Assembly: GCA_964590495.1 (NCBI GenBank)
Contig: CAZPWQ010000110.1
Location: 1 to 11,396 of the forward strand
Direction of reading: 5' to 3'
Source: CAZPWQ01 sp964590495
Lineage (GTDB): Bacteria > Bacteroidota > Rhodothermia > Balneolales > Balneolaceae
Length of the DNA: 11,396 bases
Part shown: positions 4,383-11,396 of the stretch, in pieces
Position numbering within the stretch: position 1 is the first letter of the stretch
Layout: the number at the start of each line of letters is the position of its first letter
Translations under genes and position numbers: made by a program
The notes under the pieces: generated by a model
What the model was told of the DNA's origin: nothing
The model's input: only the letters and a program-made list of their open reading frames with translations
Database searches by the model: none

Positions 4383-7372
4383 TACTCTATTATTGACAAA
4401 ACTGCGGCATCAGCCACAGCGGCACGTACAAGATTGATCTGCTTTCCGTACGAACGCTGTGGATAAGTCCGGTTCGTTAATATTATTACCGAGAGGCTAC
4501 GTTCCGGGTCTATCCAGAAACTTGTGCCTGTGAATCCGGTATGTCCAAACGTATTCTCACCGGTAAGCGATCCTGCCGTGCTGCGGTTTTCGCTTTTCCG
4601 GTTGAAGCCATATCCACGGTTGGTAAACTCCGAATGCCGGGCTGTAAACAGATCTACGGTTTCCTCCTTAAAGTATCTTTTGCCCCCGTAGCGTCCTTTG
4701 CTTAAGAGCATCTGGGTAAAGGCCGACATGTCCCGGACATTGGAAAATAATCCGGCATGACCCGCAACTCCGTTCAGATAATAAGCCCGCTCATCGTGCA
4801 CTTCCGCCTGCATTGTTTTCATGCGGTATACCGTATCCCTTTCGGTGGGAGGGATGCGACCGGAGATCCACCGGCCTATTTTAAGCGGGTTAAAGTAGGT
4901 TGAATGCATTCCCATCGGGTAATAGAACTCTTTGCGGACATATTTATCCAGTGATGTTTCTGTTATCTGCTCAACAATCTTTCCCAGAAGAATAAGGCCG
5001 AGGTCACTGTAAACATATTGAGCACCAGGTTTGGCGATAAGCGGCTCATTTTTTATGGCATCGATTATTTCTGATTCTTTCTGAAGCTTATCGATATATA
5101 CTCTGAAAGCCGGCAGCCCTGATTCATGGAGCAGGAGTTGGCGAATGGTAATGGACTTCTTATCACCTTCCCTGAATTCAGGGATATAATCACCGACATT
5201 ATTATCCAGTGTGAGTTTTTCTTCATCTATAAGTTTCATTACAGCTGAAATTGTGGCAACGATTTTTGTAATGGAAGCCAAATCATAAATATCTGTAGAA
5301 TTGACTTTTTTTACCTTATCGTAGGTGTGGTAACCGAATCCTTTTTGATAGGCTATAATCCCGTCTTTAACTACCGAAACAACGCCTCCCGGAAATGTCG
5401 AGTCAAATACAGCTTCCTCCATAATGCTGTCAATTTTTCTGAGAGCTTCGGCTGACATACCTGCTACTTCGGGATTATCACGGCGCAATGTCGTTTGCGG
5501 TAATTCGATGCCGTGTCCCATTTCGTAGATACCGGGAATTTGGATTGGTAATTTTCCGCTTATTTCACTTCCGCCAAAAAGAGCCGGTACGGTATTTTTT
5601 ACCTGCCGGCTGTTGGCCGCCCAGGCCATCAGCTGGGCATCTGTTTCCTGAAGATCCTGCACGATGTATGGATTGCCGAATGCTACAAGCAGTGAAGGTT
5701 TGTCCGGCAGGTCATTTAAAAATTCAAGATGTTCTTCCTTTAGCTGCACCGGCTGTCCCGACCTCACATAGATAAAGGAGCCGATGATAATCAGATCGGC
5801 TTTCCGGGCATCGCGCAGTATTTCTTCCTTCTCTTCACTGCTGCTGCGGTTGTCTAAAACGTGCGACATGACAGACGGATGATGATCGCGTATCAGGGAG
5901 TTCAGGTAAGATCCGGTTTCTCCCGTCTCATTATCTGCCACCGAAAGAACCAAAATATTTGGAAATTTTGATGCGCGGATCGGCAAAATATTGTCCTCGT
6001 TTTTTACCAGCGTCAATGACTTCCGGCTTATTTCATCCGCAATCAGTTCATGTTCCTTTGTACTTATTTGAGAGCTCAGCTGGCTGATGTCAACCTGATT
6101 ATCATCAAACAGGCCGTGTTCCTTTTTCCAGTTCAACAACTTTCGGACCGAATAATCAATTCGTGATTCGGTTATCCTTCCTCTCTCAACAGCCCGTACA
6201 ATTTCATTTATAGCTGTTAGTTCGTCGGGACTTAAAAGCATCATATCCGATCCGGCCATAAGCGATTTAATTACGGCCTCCCCGGGTGAATAATTGGCTG
6301 ATATGCCGTGCATTTCCAGCCCGTCGGTGACGATAAGTCCGTCAAAGTTCAGTGAATCAACAAGAATACTATTCAGGATATACTGATTCATTGTAGCCGG
6401 TAAATCGGGCGTGTTACCAATTTCCGGAAAGGCTATGTGAGCGGTCATAATACTTTTAACCCCGCTGTTGATCGCATGGCGGAAAGGTACCAGTTCTACC
6501 GAGTCTATACGGCTGAAATTATAATTGATGACCGGCAGCGACAGGTGAGAATCGACATTTGTATCTCCATGTCCCGGGAAATGTTTGGCAGTCGATAGAA
6601 TGCCTTCCGATTGTGCTCCTTCAATAAAACGCTGTCCGTACAGGGCAACCATATACGGATCACCGGAAAAGGAGCGTACGTTAATGACCGGATTTTCCGG
6701 ATTATTATTAACATCGAGAACCGGCGCGTATATTTGGTTAACACCCAGTGCCCTGGCTTCTTTTGCTGTTATTTTACCCATCCAGTAGGCATATTCCGGG
6801 TTTCGGGTCGCAGCTACGCCCATGGCAGGTGTAAAGCGCGTAGTGCCTCTCACACGCATGGCAGCCCCGTATTCCATATCCTGGGTTATCCAGAGAGGAA
6901 TTTTACTGATTAGCTGCAGCTTATTATTAAGCACGGCCTGTCCGTATACATCGCCACCGAAATAGATTATCCCGCCAATATTAAAACCCTTTATTTTTGA
7001 AACGAGCTGACGATATGATTCATCATTCTCACTTTTAAAATAACCGTTGGCAGAAGTGAAAAATAATTGGCCGATCTTCTCTTTTAAAGTCATTTGCTGC
7101 AGCAGTGAATCAACAATGACCGTATCAGTTTTTGCCTGTTTTACTTTTACAACAGTATCGGATTCAACTTCCGGAGGTCCGGCGGTATCAACGGCTACAG
7201 AGTCAAGTTGGGTAAGGATACTCTCCTGTTCGATCCCTTCATCTTCGAAATCTTCATCGCCGGTTGCCGGTTTTGATGTTGAACAGGCTATAAGCAGCGA
7301 AAGTAACAGTAAAGCCGGGAATAAGAATTTCGCCTGGCGGATTATTTTTTGAAATCGAACGGTATATTTCAT
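4382..7372 (-). CDS. NagZ-type beta-N-acetylhexosaminidase fused to class C beta-lactamase-like serine hydrolase, lipoprotein
   Basis: A 996-residue envelope lipoprotein with two enzymes in one chain. Residues 1-30 form a lipoprotein signal (Leu-Leu-Ile-Ala-Cys, lipid on Cys30), then an acidic linker to about residue 85. Residues 88-420 are a GH3 NagZ domain: Lys-His-Phe-Pro-Gly-His-Gly-Asp (263-270), the Asp-Ser-His general acid/base motif (274-276) and the nucleophile Asp350 in Val-Thr-Asp-Gly. Residues 440-620 match the second domain of B. subtilis-type NagZ. Residues 637-990 are a serine beta-lactamase/AmpH-like domain with Ser700-x-x-Lys703, Tyr788-Ser-Asp790 and His944-Thr-Gly946. GH3 NagZ removes GlcNAc from muropeptides; the C-terminal domain may cut peptides or esters, and its substrate is unknown. 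B. subtilis keeps NagZ (YbbD) and an AmpH-like protein (YbbE) as neighbours; here they are fused, an arrangement I recall from Bacteroidota. First gene of a three-gene operon. Confidence 0.9.
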   Translation of the reverse strand: MKYTVRFQKIIRQAKFLFPALLLLSLLIACSTSKPATGDEDFEDEGIEQESILTQLDSVAVDTAGPPEVESDTVVKVKQAKTDTVIVDSLLQQMTLKEKIGQLFFTSANGYFKSENDESYRQLVSKIKGFNIGGIIYFGGDVYGQAVLNNKLQLISKIPLWITQDMEYGAAMRVRGTTRFTPAMGVAATRNPEYAYWMGKITAKEARALGVNQIYAPVLDVNNNPENPVINVRSFSGDPYMVALYGQRFIEGAQSEGILSTAKHFPGHGDTNVDSHLSLPVINYNFSRIDSVELVPFRHAINSGVKSIMTAHIAFPEIGNTPDLPATMNQYILNSILVDSLNFDGLIVTDGLEMHGISANYSPGEAVIKSLMAGSDMMLLSPDELTAINEIVRAVERGRITESRIDYSVRKLLNWKKEHGLFDDNQVDISQLSSQISTKEHELIADEISRKSLTLVKNEDNILPIRASKFPNILVLSVADNETGETGSYLNSLIRDHHPSVMSHVLDNRSSSEEKEEILRDARKADLIIIGSFIYVRSGQPVQLKEEHLEFLNDLPDKPSLLVAFGNPYIVQDLQETDAQLMAWAANSRQVKNTVPALFGGSEISGKLPIQIPGIYEMGHGIELPQTTLRRDNPEVAGMSAEALRKIDSIMEEAVFDSTFPGGVVSVVKDGIIAYQKGFGYHTYDKVKKVNSTDIYDLASITKIVATISAVMKLIDEEKLTLDNNVGDYIPEFREGDKKSITIRQLLLHESGLPAFRVYIDKLQKESEIIDAIKNEPLIAKPGAQYVYSDLGLILLGKIVEQITETSLDKYVRKEFYYPMGMHSTYFNPLKIGRWISGRIPPTERDTVYRMKTMQAEVHDERAYYLNGVAGHAGLFSNVRDMSAFTQMLLSKGRYGGKRYFKEETVDLFTARHSEFTNRGYGFNRKSENRSTAGSLTGENTFGHTGFTGTSFWIDPERSLSVIILTNRTYPQRSYGKQINLVRAAVADAAVLSIIE

Positions 7373-7569
7373 CTTATTCTTAAACTAAATTATTTCCGGA
7401 GCCGATTGGATGGGAAATTACTGTAAAGCCCCTGCCAAATCAACGGCTAACTTTTACTTTGAATTTTAAATCCTTTCCTACCTTCGGCCAACTCTCATAC
7501 CACTTCCTCTCAATGGGATGCCTGCGGTGAAAGGGCAGGAAGTTCTCTGCCAAGACACCCGAACCGTGT

Positions 7570-7656
7570 CATCCTGTCCGCCAGTCGGCGGATCAAGATC
7601 TGCAGCAGGGAATCCTGCAGGAGCTTTTGCCTGGATGCGTGCAGCAGATAAGGATG
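7570..7656. repeat. Branched inverted-repeat extragenic element
   Basis: Nested pairings seen directly: outer CATCCT (7570-7575) with AGGATG (7651-7656); hairpin TCCGCC/GGCGGA (7577-7582/7587-7592, loop AGTC); second stem ATCTGC (7598-7603) with GCAGAT (7644-7649); inner hairpin GCAGG/CCTGC (7605-7609/7614-7618, loop GAAT). The left part recalls the widespread intergenic word GTCATCCTG...GATCAAGATCT found in several phyla (from memory). Probably a mobile or relic palindromic repeat. Confidence 0.55.
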
Positions 7657-7721
7657 TCCAGAAAGTCAAAAGATCAAAAAAGCCCCAAATTATTTTAGGT
7701 TTAATTATAAATACCCAGCGC

Positions 7722-7782
7722 CATCCCCCTTAATCCCCCTTCGAAGGGGGAAATTCGGGTGGTTTTCCCGAAAAGGGGGATG
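7722..7782. repeat. Three-way-junction palindromic element (CCCCCTTCGAAGGGGG)
   Basis: An almost fully paired 61-nt unit. The outer 10-bp stem is CATCCCCCTT/AAGGGGGATG (7722-7731/7773-7782). Hairpin 1 is the 16-base palindrome CCCCCTTCGAAGGGGG (7735-7750). Hairpin 2 is TTCGGG/CCCGAA (7754-7759/7767-7772) with loop TGGTTTT and abuts the outer stem. Similar CCCCCTTCGAAGGGGG units are, from memory, dispersed intergenic repeats in Bacteroidota and related groups. It lies downstream of the acylase gene and upstream of the NagZ fusion, both on the minus strand. Confidence 0.75.
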
Positions 7783-7926
7783 ACTATTTAATACCTAAAT
7801 CGGTCACCGTTATATTATAGACCAATTATTTTGGATACAACCTCTTAGATAGCTTATAAAACCTTAGCTATAGTTGCGTGCTCATGATCAGATGTTTGGG
7901 ATAACCAGAACCTTCCTGGCATTTTA

Positions 7927-10371
7927 TCACTCTCCCGGCACAAGTTCCATTGTATTAAACTGATTTTCCTGGAAAAAAGTACTGTCCTGATATAAAAATT
8001 TATACTGGCCGTCTATCCAGCTTTGGGTTTGGTTGCCGTAATATTGTGACAATGGCCTTTCAGATTGTCCGGTCGGAAGGATCGAAAGCGTTTTGCTGAG
8101 ATCGGAAAAGTCAATAATACGCCGGATTGAAGGTCCCAGAACCATATCAAAAGGGTCACTCCATTTATATTCTCCCTTATTAAGACTAGTGTGATTTCCA
8201 CGGATGGGGTAGGGACCTTTATTCAACAGGTTATTGACAATCAGCTTGAGTGCAGCGGGAGCGTTCTCATCTTCAGCAGCAGGGCCGAACAGCGAAGGCT
8301 TTAGTGTCAGAATATGCAATTGTTCCCAGCGCCATTCAAACGGTTCACTCCCGTATCGGTCGTTCAGATACGCGATGGCATCTTCCATGCTTTGGACAAT
8401 AATTTCATCCCGGCTCTCTTCCCGGTCAGTGGTGGTAACATCATCAAAAAACGTACTGCCGTCTTCCAGCATTCGCAGCAATGTGCGTGCAGGCATTGCG
8501 GAAAAACGTATAAAGTTACGGTAAACAGGTTCCGGCATCTCATCCCCGAAAGTGTTTTCCGAGAGTTTCAGCAGGAATACTTCCATAATGGAGGCAGCTG
8601 TCTCAGAAAGTTCATAGGAGTAGTCCCAATTTTCAAGGTATGAGATTACCGTTTCAAAGTTTCCGGATCCTGATTCCTTGAGAACGGGCAGAATTAATTC
8701 GTTTATTTCACTTGAGTATAGCGAATAGGAATCCAGTTGCATTTGCTGAAAGATTGCCGGTGAAAGCTGGTTAAATTCAGTGAGATATTGCCGGATTCGA
8801 TTGTATCTGGAATTCGGCTCCCAGTATACAGACATATAGTGAGGGTAATTACTGACGGGTGGATTATTGGCATTGCCTACCCAGCCACTTTCGGGATTAA
8901 TGATGGAGGGCAGCTCCTCATCCGGTACAAAATTTTGCCAATCCTGCCCCGAATCCCATCCCCGGCGAAGTGTTATCGGATTTGCTTCCCGTACCGGGAT
9001 ACTTGCAAAAGAAAACTGTGCTATATTATCCTGAGTGTCAGCATAAATAAAATTTTGGCCCGGAACTTTAAAGTCACGTCCATGCTTTTGAAACTGGTCG
9101 ATGGATTCTGCCCAATTCATGCCTAACAACGCTTCAATCTCATTACTAATATCATGCCCCGTCCATCGCATGGTAATCATTCGGTTTGAAGTCATCTCCT
9201 GTTCGGGATAAATATCCGAAATTACAGGTCCGTGTTTGGTAAGGCGACGGGTAAATACAGTATCATCGGCATTTTTGACATTGATTACTTCCTGCTGGAT
9301 TTCAAAATTTTCATAAAGCGGTTCTCCTGCCAGTGTATCCAGTACATACTGGTTATTATTTGCGGGATTTACCGCCTCTTCAAAAAAATCGGTGTCATCC
9401 AGCATAAGATTTGTCATCGACCAGGCCAGATGATCGTTTTGTCCCAAAACAACGACCGGCGTTCCGGCAATTGAGGCACCCGAAAGATTTCTTCCGGCTA
9501 CATTGATATGAACTTCATACCATTTGCCGGGTATACTGAGGCTAAGATGCGGATCCCCCGCCAGTATCGGCAGATCGGTTTCCGATTTTGAGCTGTTGAC
9601 CGCCCATGCATTACTGCCGGTATGATGCCCTTTCCGGCCCAGTAATTCACTGAGATTCTCATCGTGTTCAAGCAGAGGCAGCAGCTCCTTTGCCCAACCT
9701 ATTTCGCTGTTCTCATTATAAAGCTGTTCGCTTAAATACTGAGCGTCTGGGAACAACTCCCCGAATTGCTGCGGTGACAACGATTCGGCAAGAAAGGCAT
9801 AGCTCAGCTCCGACTTCCAGGCTATATTCAATTCCCACGCCATCAGCCGTGAGATCGCAATGGAATGAGTAACAGTCCACGGTATCGGTTGCATTTCAAC
9901 CAGTGAAAATTGGATAGGCAGGCTTTTGGAATGCTGCTCTGTGTAGGCGTTGACTCCCGCTGCGTAGGCTTCAAGATAATTGCGGGTTGCGTCGGATAGC
10001 GTATTTTCAATTTCCCTGGCAGTATGCCAAAAACCTATGGTTCTCTGCAGCTTATCATAAGAGAGCATATCTTTGCCGAGAAATTCCGAAAAACGTCCTT
10101 CCGCAGCCATTTGGTAAAGCGTCATCTGCCAAATTCTGTCCTGGGCATGCACATAACCAAGGCTGAAGTAGGCGTCGCTTCTGTTTTGTGCATAAATATG
10201 CGGCACGCCATCGGTATCCCAGTGGATATCAACCTGTTGTTCGAGCCGGGGCTGATTTAAGGTAGTACTGTAATCGGGCAGGGGGCGATAGAAAGTCCAG
10301 TAAGCGGCGATACCTGCAATGCCGGCTAACAGAATTAACAGGAAAACCAATACTCGAAGGAATGTTTTCAT
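7927..10371 (-). CDS. Penicillin acylase family protein (Ntn hydrolase), membrane-anchored
   Basis: An 814-residue precursor of the penicillin G acylase/acyl-homoserine-lactone acylase family, periplasmic amidases that cut themselves into alpha and beta chains. An uncleaved-looking N-terminal helix (about 5-25) lacks a clear AxA site or lipobox, so it probably anchors the enzyme facing the periplasm. The alpha region begins near 45 with the family-like Asp-Thr-Asp-Gly-Val-Pro-His-Ile (52-59) and a Gly-Tyr-Val-His-Ala-Gln-Asp-Arg segment (72-79). The beta chain would start at Ser253 in Gly-Ser-Asn-Ala-Trp (252-256), the self-cleavage serine and N-terminal nucleophile. The oxyanion/catalytic Asn is probably in Gly-Asn-Ala-Asn-Asn-Pro (499-504). 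Length is normal. The substrate cannot be told from sequence: beta-lactam side chains, AHL signals and other amides are possible. Single gene, divergent from the dehydrogenase gene. Confidence 0.88.
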   Translation of the reverse strand: MKTFLRVLVFLLILLAGIAGIAAYWTFYRPLPDYSTTLNQPRLEQQVDIHWDTDGVPHIYAQNRSDAYFSLGYVHAQDRIWQMTLYQMAAEGRFSEFLGKDMLSYDKLQRTIGFWHTAREIENTLSDATRNYLEAYAAGVNAYTEQHSKSLPIQFSLVEMQPIPWTVTHSIAISRLMAWELNIAWKSELSYAFLAESLSPQQFGELFPDAQYLSEQLYNENSEIGWAKELLPLLEHDENLSELLGRKGHHTGSNAWAVNSSKSETDLPILAGDPHLSLSIPGKWYEVHINVAGRNLSGASIAGTPVVVLGQNDHLAWSMTNLMLDDTDFFEEAVNPANNNQYVLDTLAGEPLYENFEIQQEVINVKNADDTVFTRRLTKHGPVISDIYPEQEMTSNRMITMRWTGHDISNEIEALLGMNWAESIDQFQKHGRDFKVPGQNFIYADTQDNIAQFSFASIPVREANPITLRRGWDSGQDWQNFVPDEELPSIINPESGWVGNANNPPVSNYPHYMSVYWEPNSRYNRIRQYLTEFNQLSPAIFQQMQLDSYSLYSSEINELILPVLKESGSGNFETVISYLENWDYSYELSETAASIMEVFLLKLSENTFGDEMPEPVYRNFIRFSAMPARTLLRMLEDGSTFFDDVTTTDREESRDEIIVQSMEDAIAYLNDRYGSEPFEWRWEQLHILTLKPSLFGPAAEDENAPAALKLIVNNLLNKGPYPIRGNHTSLNKGEYKWSDPFDMVLGPSIRRIIDFSDLSKTLSILPTGQSERPLSQYYGNQTQSWIDGQYKFLYQDSTFFQENQFNTMELVPGE

Positions 10372-10517
10372 TAGTTCGATAATTTTAAAGCATGAGGACA
10401 GAAAGTAGTAAACTTATTCGTGAATCAATAGCACGACCGGCGTTGATAATGCCGGATAAATGATTTACTCTCTGTCATCAAATACAGCAGGAATTAATAA
10501 CAAAAATTTATAAATCA
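10372..10517. promoter_or_regulatory. Divergent promoter region with a branched inverted repeat
   Basis: The 146-bp spacer must drive both the acylase gene (-) and the dehydrogenase gene (+). It contains an interrupted outer pairing: GACAGA (10397-10402) with TCTGTC (10471-10476), and AGTAAA (10407-10412) with TTTACT (10464-10469). Inside are two adjacent 5-bp hairpins with 9-nt loops: TCGTG/CACGA (10418-10422/10432-10436) and CCGGC/GCCGG (10437-10441/10451-10455). The loops contain ATCAA (10424-10428) and TTGAT (10443-10447), which are complementary. It may be a regulator-binding region or a structured leader. I cannot assign -35/-10 elements; no Shine-Dalgarno precedes the dehydrogenase start. 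Confidence 0.45.
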
Positions 10518-11369
10518 ATGGACATCAAAAAAGTAGCAGTAATTGGCGGAGGAACGATGGGTAATGGCATCGGACATGTATTTGCCATGAATGACATTCC
10601 TGTTCATCTCGTTGAGACCAGCCGGGAACTGGCCGAAAAAGCACTGTCGACGATTGAGAAAAATCTTGATCGTATGGTGGATAAGAAAAAAATAGATTCG
10701 AAGCAAAAAGTACAAATCCTCGACAATATTTCAACCTTTACCAATACCATTGAAGCTGTAAAGGAGGTCGACCTGGTAGTGGAAGCCGTTCCCGAAAATT
10801 TAGAGCTCAAGAAAAAAATATTTACTGAAATCGACAAGGCAGCTCCTGAAGAGGCAATACTCGCAACCAATACTTCCTCCATTTCTATTACAAAGCTGGC
10901 TGCAATTACTTCTCGTCCCGAAAAATTTATCGGGATGCATTTTTTTAATCCTGTTCCCGTCATGAAGCTGGTAGAGATTGTGGAGGGTTTTGAAACAAGT
11001 GATGAGACTATACAGGCTATAGAGGAAATAGCGCGGATTCTCGATAAAACTCCGGTTGTCGTTTCCGACTATCCCGGTTTTGTCTCCAACCGCGTCCTGA
11101 TGCCGATGATCAATGAAGCGATATTTTGTGTACATGAAGGCGTGGCCGAACCTGAGGATATCGATTCGGTAATGAAATTGGGTATGGCTCACCCGATGGG
11201 TCCACTGCGCCTGGCAGACTTTATCGGCCTTGATGTGTGCCTTGATATCCTGAATGTACTTTATGACGGATTCAGGGATCCGAAGTATCGCCCGTGCCCG
11301 TTGTTAATAAAGATGGTGGATGCCGGTAAACTCGGGGATAAGACGGGCGGAGGATTTTATGAACAGTGA
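10518..11369 (+). CDS. 3-hydroxybutyryl-CoA dehydrogenase
   Basis: A 283-residue enzyme of the short 3-hydroxyacyl-CoA dehydrogenase family, interconverting 3-hydroxybutyryl-CoA and acetoacetyl-CoA with NAD(P)(H) in the cytoplasm (butyrate-type or fatty-acid metabolism). The N-terminal Rossmann domain shows Gly-Gly-Gly-Thr-Met-Gly (10-15); Glu33 at the end of the second strand suggests NAD(H) rather than NADP(H), an inference. Asn118-Thr-Ser-Ser121 and the catalytic His141-Phe-Phe-Asn-Pro-Val-Pro with Glu153 are present, as is Ser190-Asn191-Arg. The C-terminal dimer domain includes His225-Pro-Met-Gly-Pro-Leu. Many homologues, such as clostridial Hbd, end Gly-Phe-Tyr-Asp-Tyr plus a few residues; this one ends Gly-Phe-Tyr-Glu-Gln because the final codons and TGA are the first heptamer of the repeat at 11361. 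No other fatty-acid gene is visible in the window. The gene symbol (hbd or paaH type) is not certain. Confidence 0.92.
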   Translation: MDIKKVAVIGGGTMGNGIGHVFAMNDIPVHLVETSRELAEKALSTIEKNLDRMVDKKKIDSKQKVQILDNISTFTNTIEAVKEVDLVVEAVPENLELKKKIFTEIDKAAPEEAILATNTSSISITKLAAITSRPEKFIGMHFFNPVPVMKLVEIVEGFETSDETIQAIEEIARILDKTPVVVSDYPGFVSNRVLMPMINEAIFCVHEGVAEPEDIDSVMKLGMAHPMGPLRLADFIGLDVCLDILNVLYDGFRDPKYRPCPLLIKMVDAGKLGDKTGGGFYEQ

Positions 11370-11396
11370 ACAATGATCAGTTGTCCAGTGAACAGT
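11361..11396. repeat. Degenerate heptamer tandem repeat overlapping a gene end
   Basis: Units GAACAGT (11361-11367), GAACAAT (11368-11374), GATCAGT (11375-11381), TGTCCAGT (11382-11389) and GAACAGT (11390-11396). The first 16 bases equal positions 1-16. The first unit is translated as Glu-Gln and supplies the stop TGA of the dehydrogenase gene. The array reaches the window edge and may continue. Confidence 0.8.

Larger units (their letters stand above)
7373..7926. other. 554-bp non-coding region between the acylase and NagZ-fusion genes
   Basis: No credible gene. Positions 7373-7470 must contain the promoter of the NagZ-fusion operon; I see only a weak -35/-10 pair on the minus strand (TTGATT, 17 bp, TAATTT). 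Positions 7521-7551 carry short CCTGC/GCAGG and GGCAG/CTGCC pairs. Two branched inverted-repeat elements follow (7570-7656 and 7722-7782). Positions 7783-7926 are AT-rich and hold the 3' flank of the acylase gene; no hairpin plus T-tract terminator is visible there. Confidence 0.6.

Noticed and set aside
7518..7733. A 71-codon open frame (+) in the acylase/NagZ spacer
   Set aside because: It runs through two palindromic repeat elements and its residue make-up is not protein-like.
1..11396. The identical 16-bp ends as attachment sites or flanks of a mobile island
   Set aside because: The repeat is a degenerate slippage-type heptamer array, the content looks like ordinary chromosomal genes, and no integrase or transposase is present.

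Overview
The window looks like chromosomal DNA of a Bacteroidota-type bacterium, most likely the Balneolales/Rhodothermales side (an inference). The reasons are: moderate GC, almost no Shine-Dalgarno sequences before starts, a Wzi-family outer-membrane protein, a TraR/DksA-like protein with the degenerate zinc site typical of Bacteroidota, a 60-residue Hc1-like histone, and a lipoprotein fusing NagZ to a serine beta-lactamase fold. No integrase, transposase, phage gene, CRISPR array, tRNA or rRNA was seen.

Layout. 1-539 is non-coding: a degenerate heptamer repeat (GAACAGT type), a cluster of hairpins with TTCCGT(T)AGGAA cores, and an AT-rich leader. 540-2000 (+) encodes a Wzi-type beta-barrel. 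Convergent to it are two small minus-strand genes: a DksA-like coiled-coil protein (2036-2458) and an Hc1-like histone (2621-2803), the latter with a clear intrinsic terminator and a good promoter candidate. 3002-7372 (-) is a tightly coupled operon transcribed as NagZ/serine-hydrolase lipoprotein, then a two-domain cytidine deaminase (TAATG overlap), then a small protein resembling the amino-acid-kinase fold (4-nt gap). 7373-7926 is non-coding and carries two branched inverted-repeat elements. 7927-10371 (-) encodes a membrane-anchored penicillin-acylase-family Ntn hydrolase. It is divergent from 10518-11369 (+), a 3-hydroxybutyryl-CoA dehydrogenase, and their 146-bp spacer can fold into a branched structure with complementary loops. 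The right edge is again the heptamer repeat.

How the genes fit together. The NagZ/serine hydrolase and the acylase are envelope-associated hydrolases, the first probably in peptidoglycan turnover. The deaminase belongs to pyrimidine salvage; nothing visible gives it a direct biochemical link to NagZ beyond co-transcription. The DksA-like protein and histone are likely transcription/nucleoid factors. The dehydrogenase belongs to butyryl-CoA or fatty-acid metabolism.

Most worth a second look: (i) the cytidine deaminase, whose N-terminal half is a zinc-less copy and whose C-terminal half is catalytic, the reverse of the E. coli order; (ii) the coupled kinase-fold-like protein, which lacks the expected glycine motifs; (iii) heptamer repeats that supply the last codons and stop of two genes; (iv) four branched or hairpin-rich extragenic elements. 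No clearly new multi-gene defence or mobile system was found.
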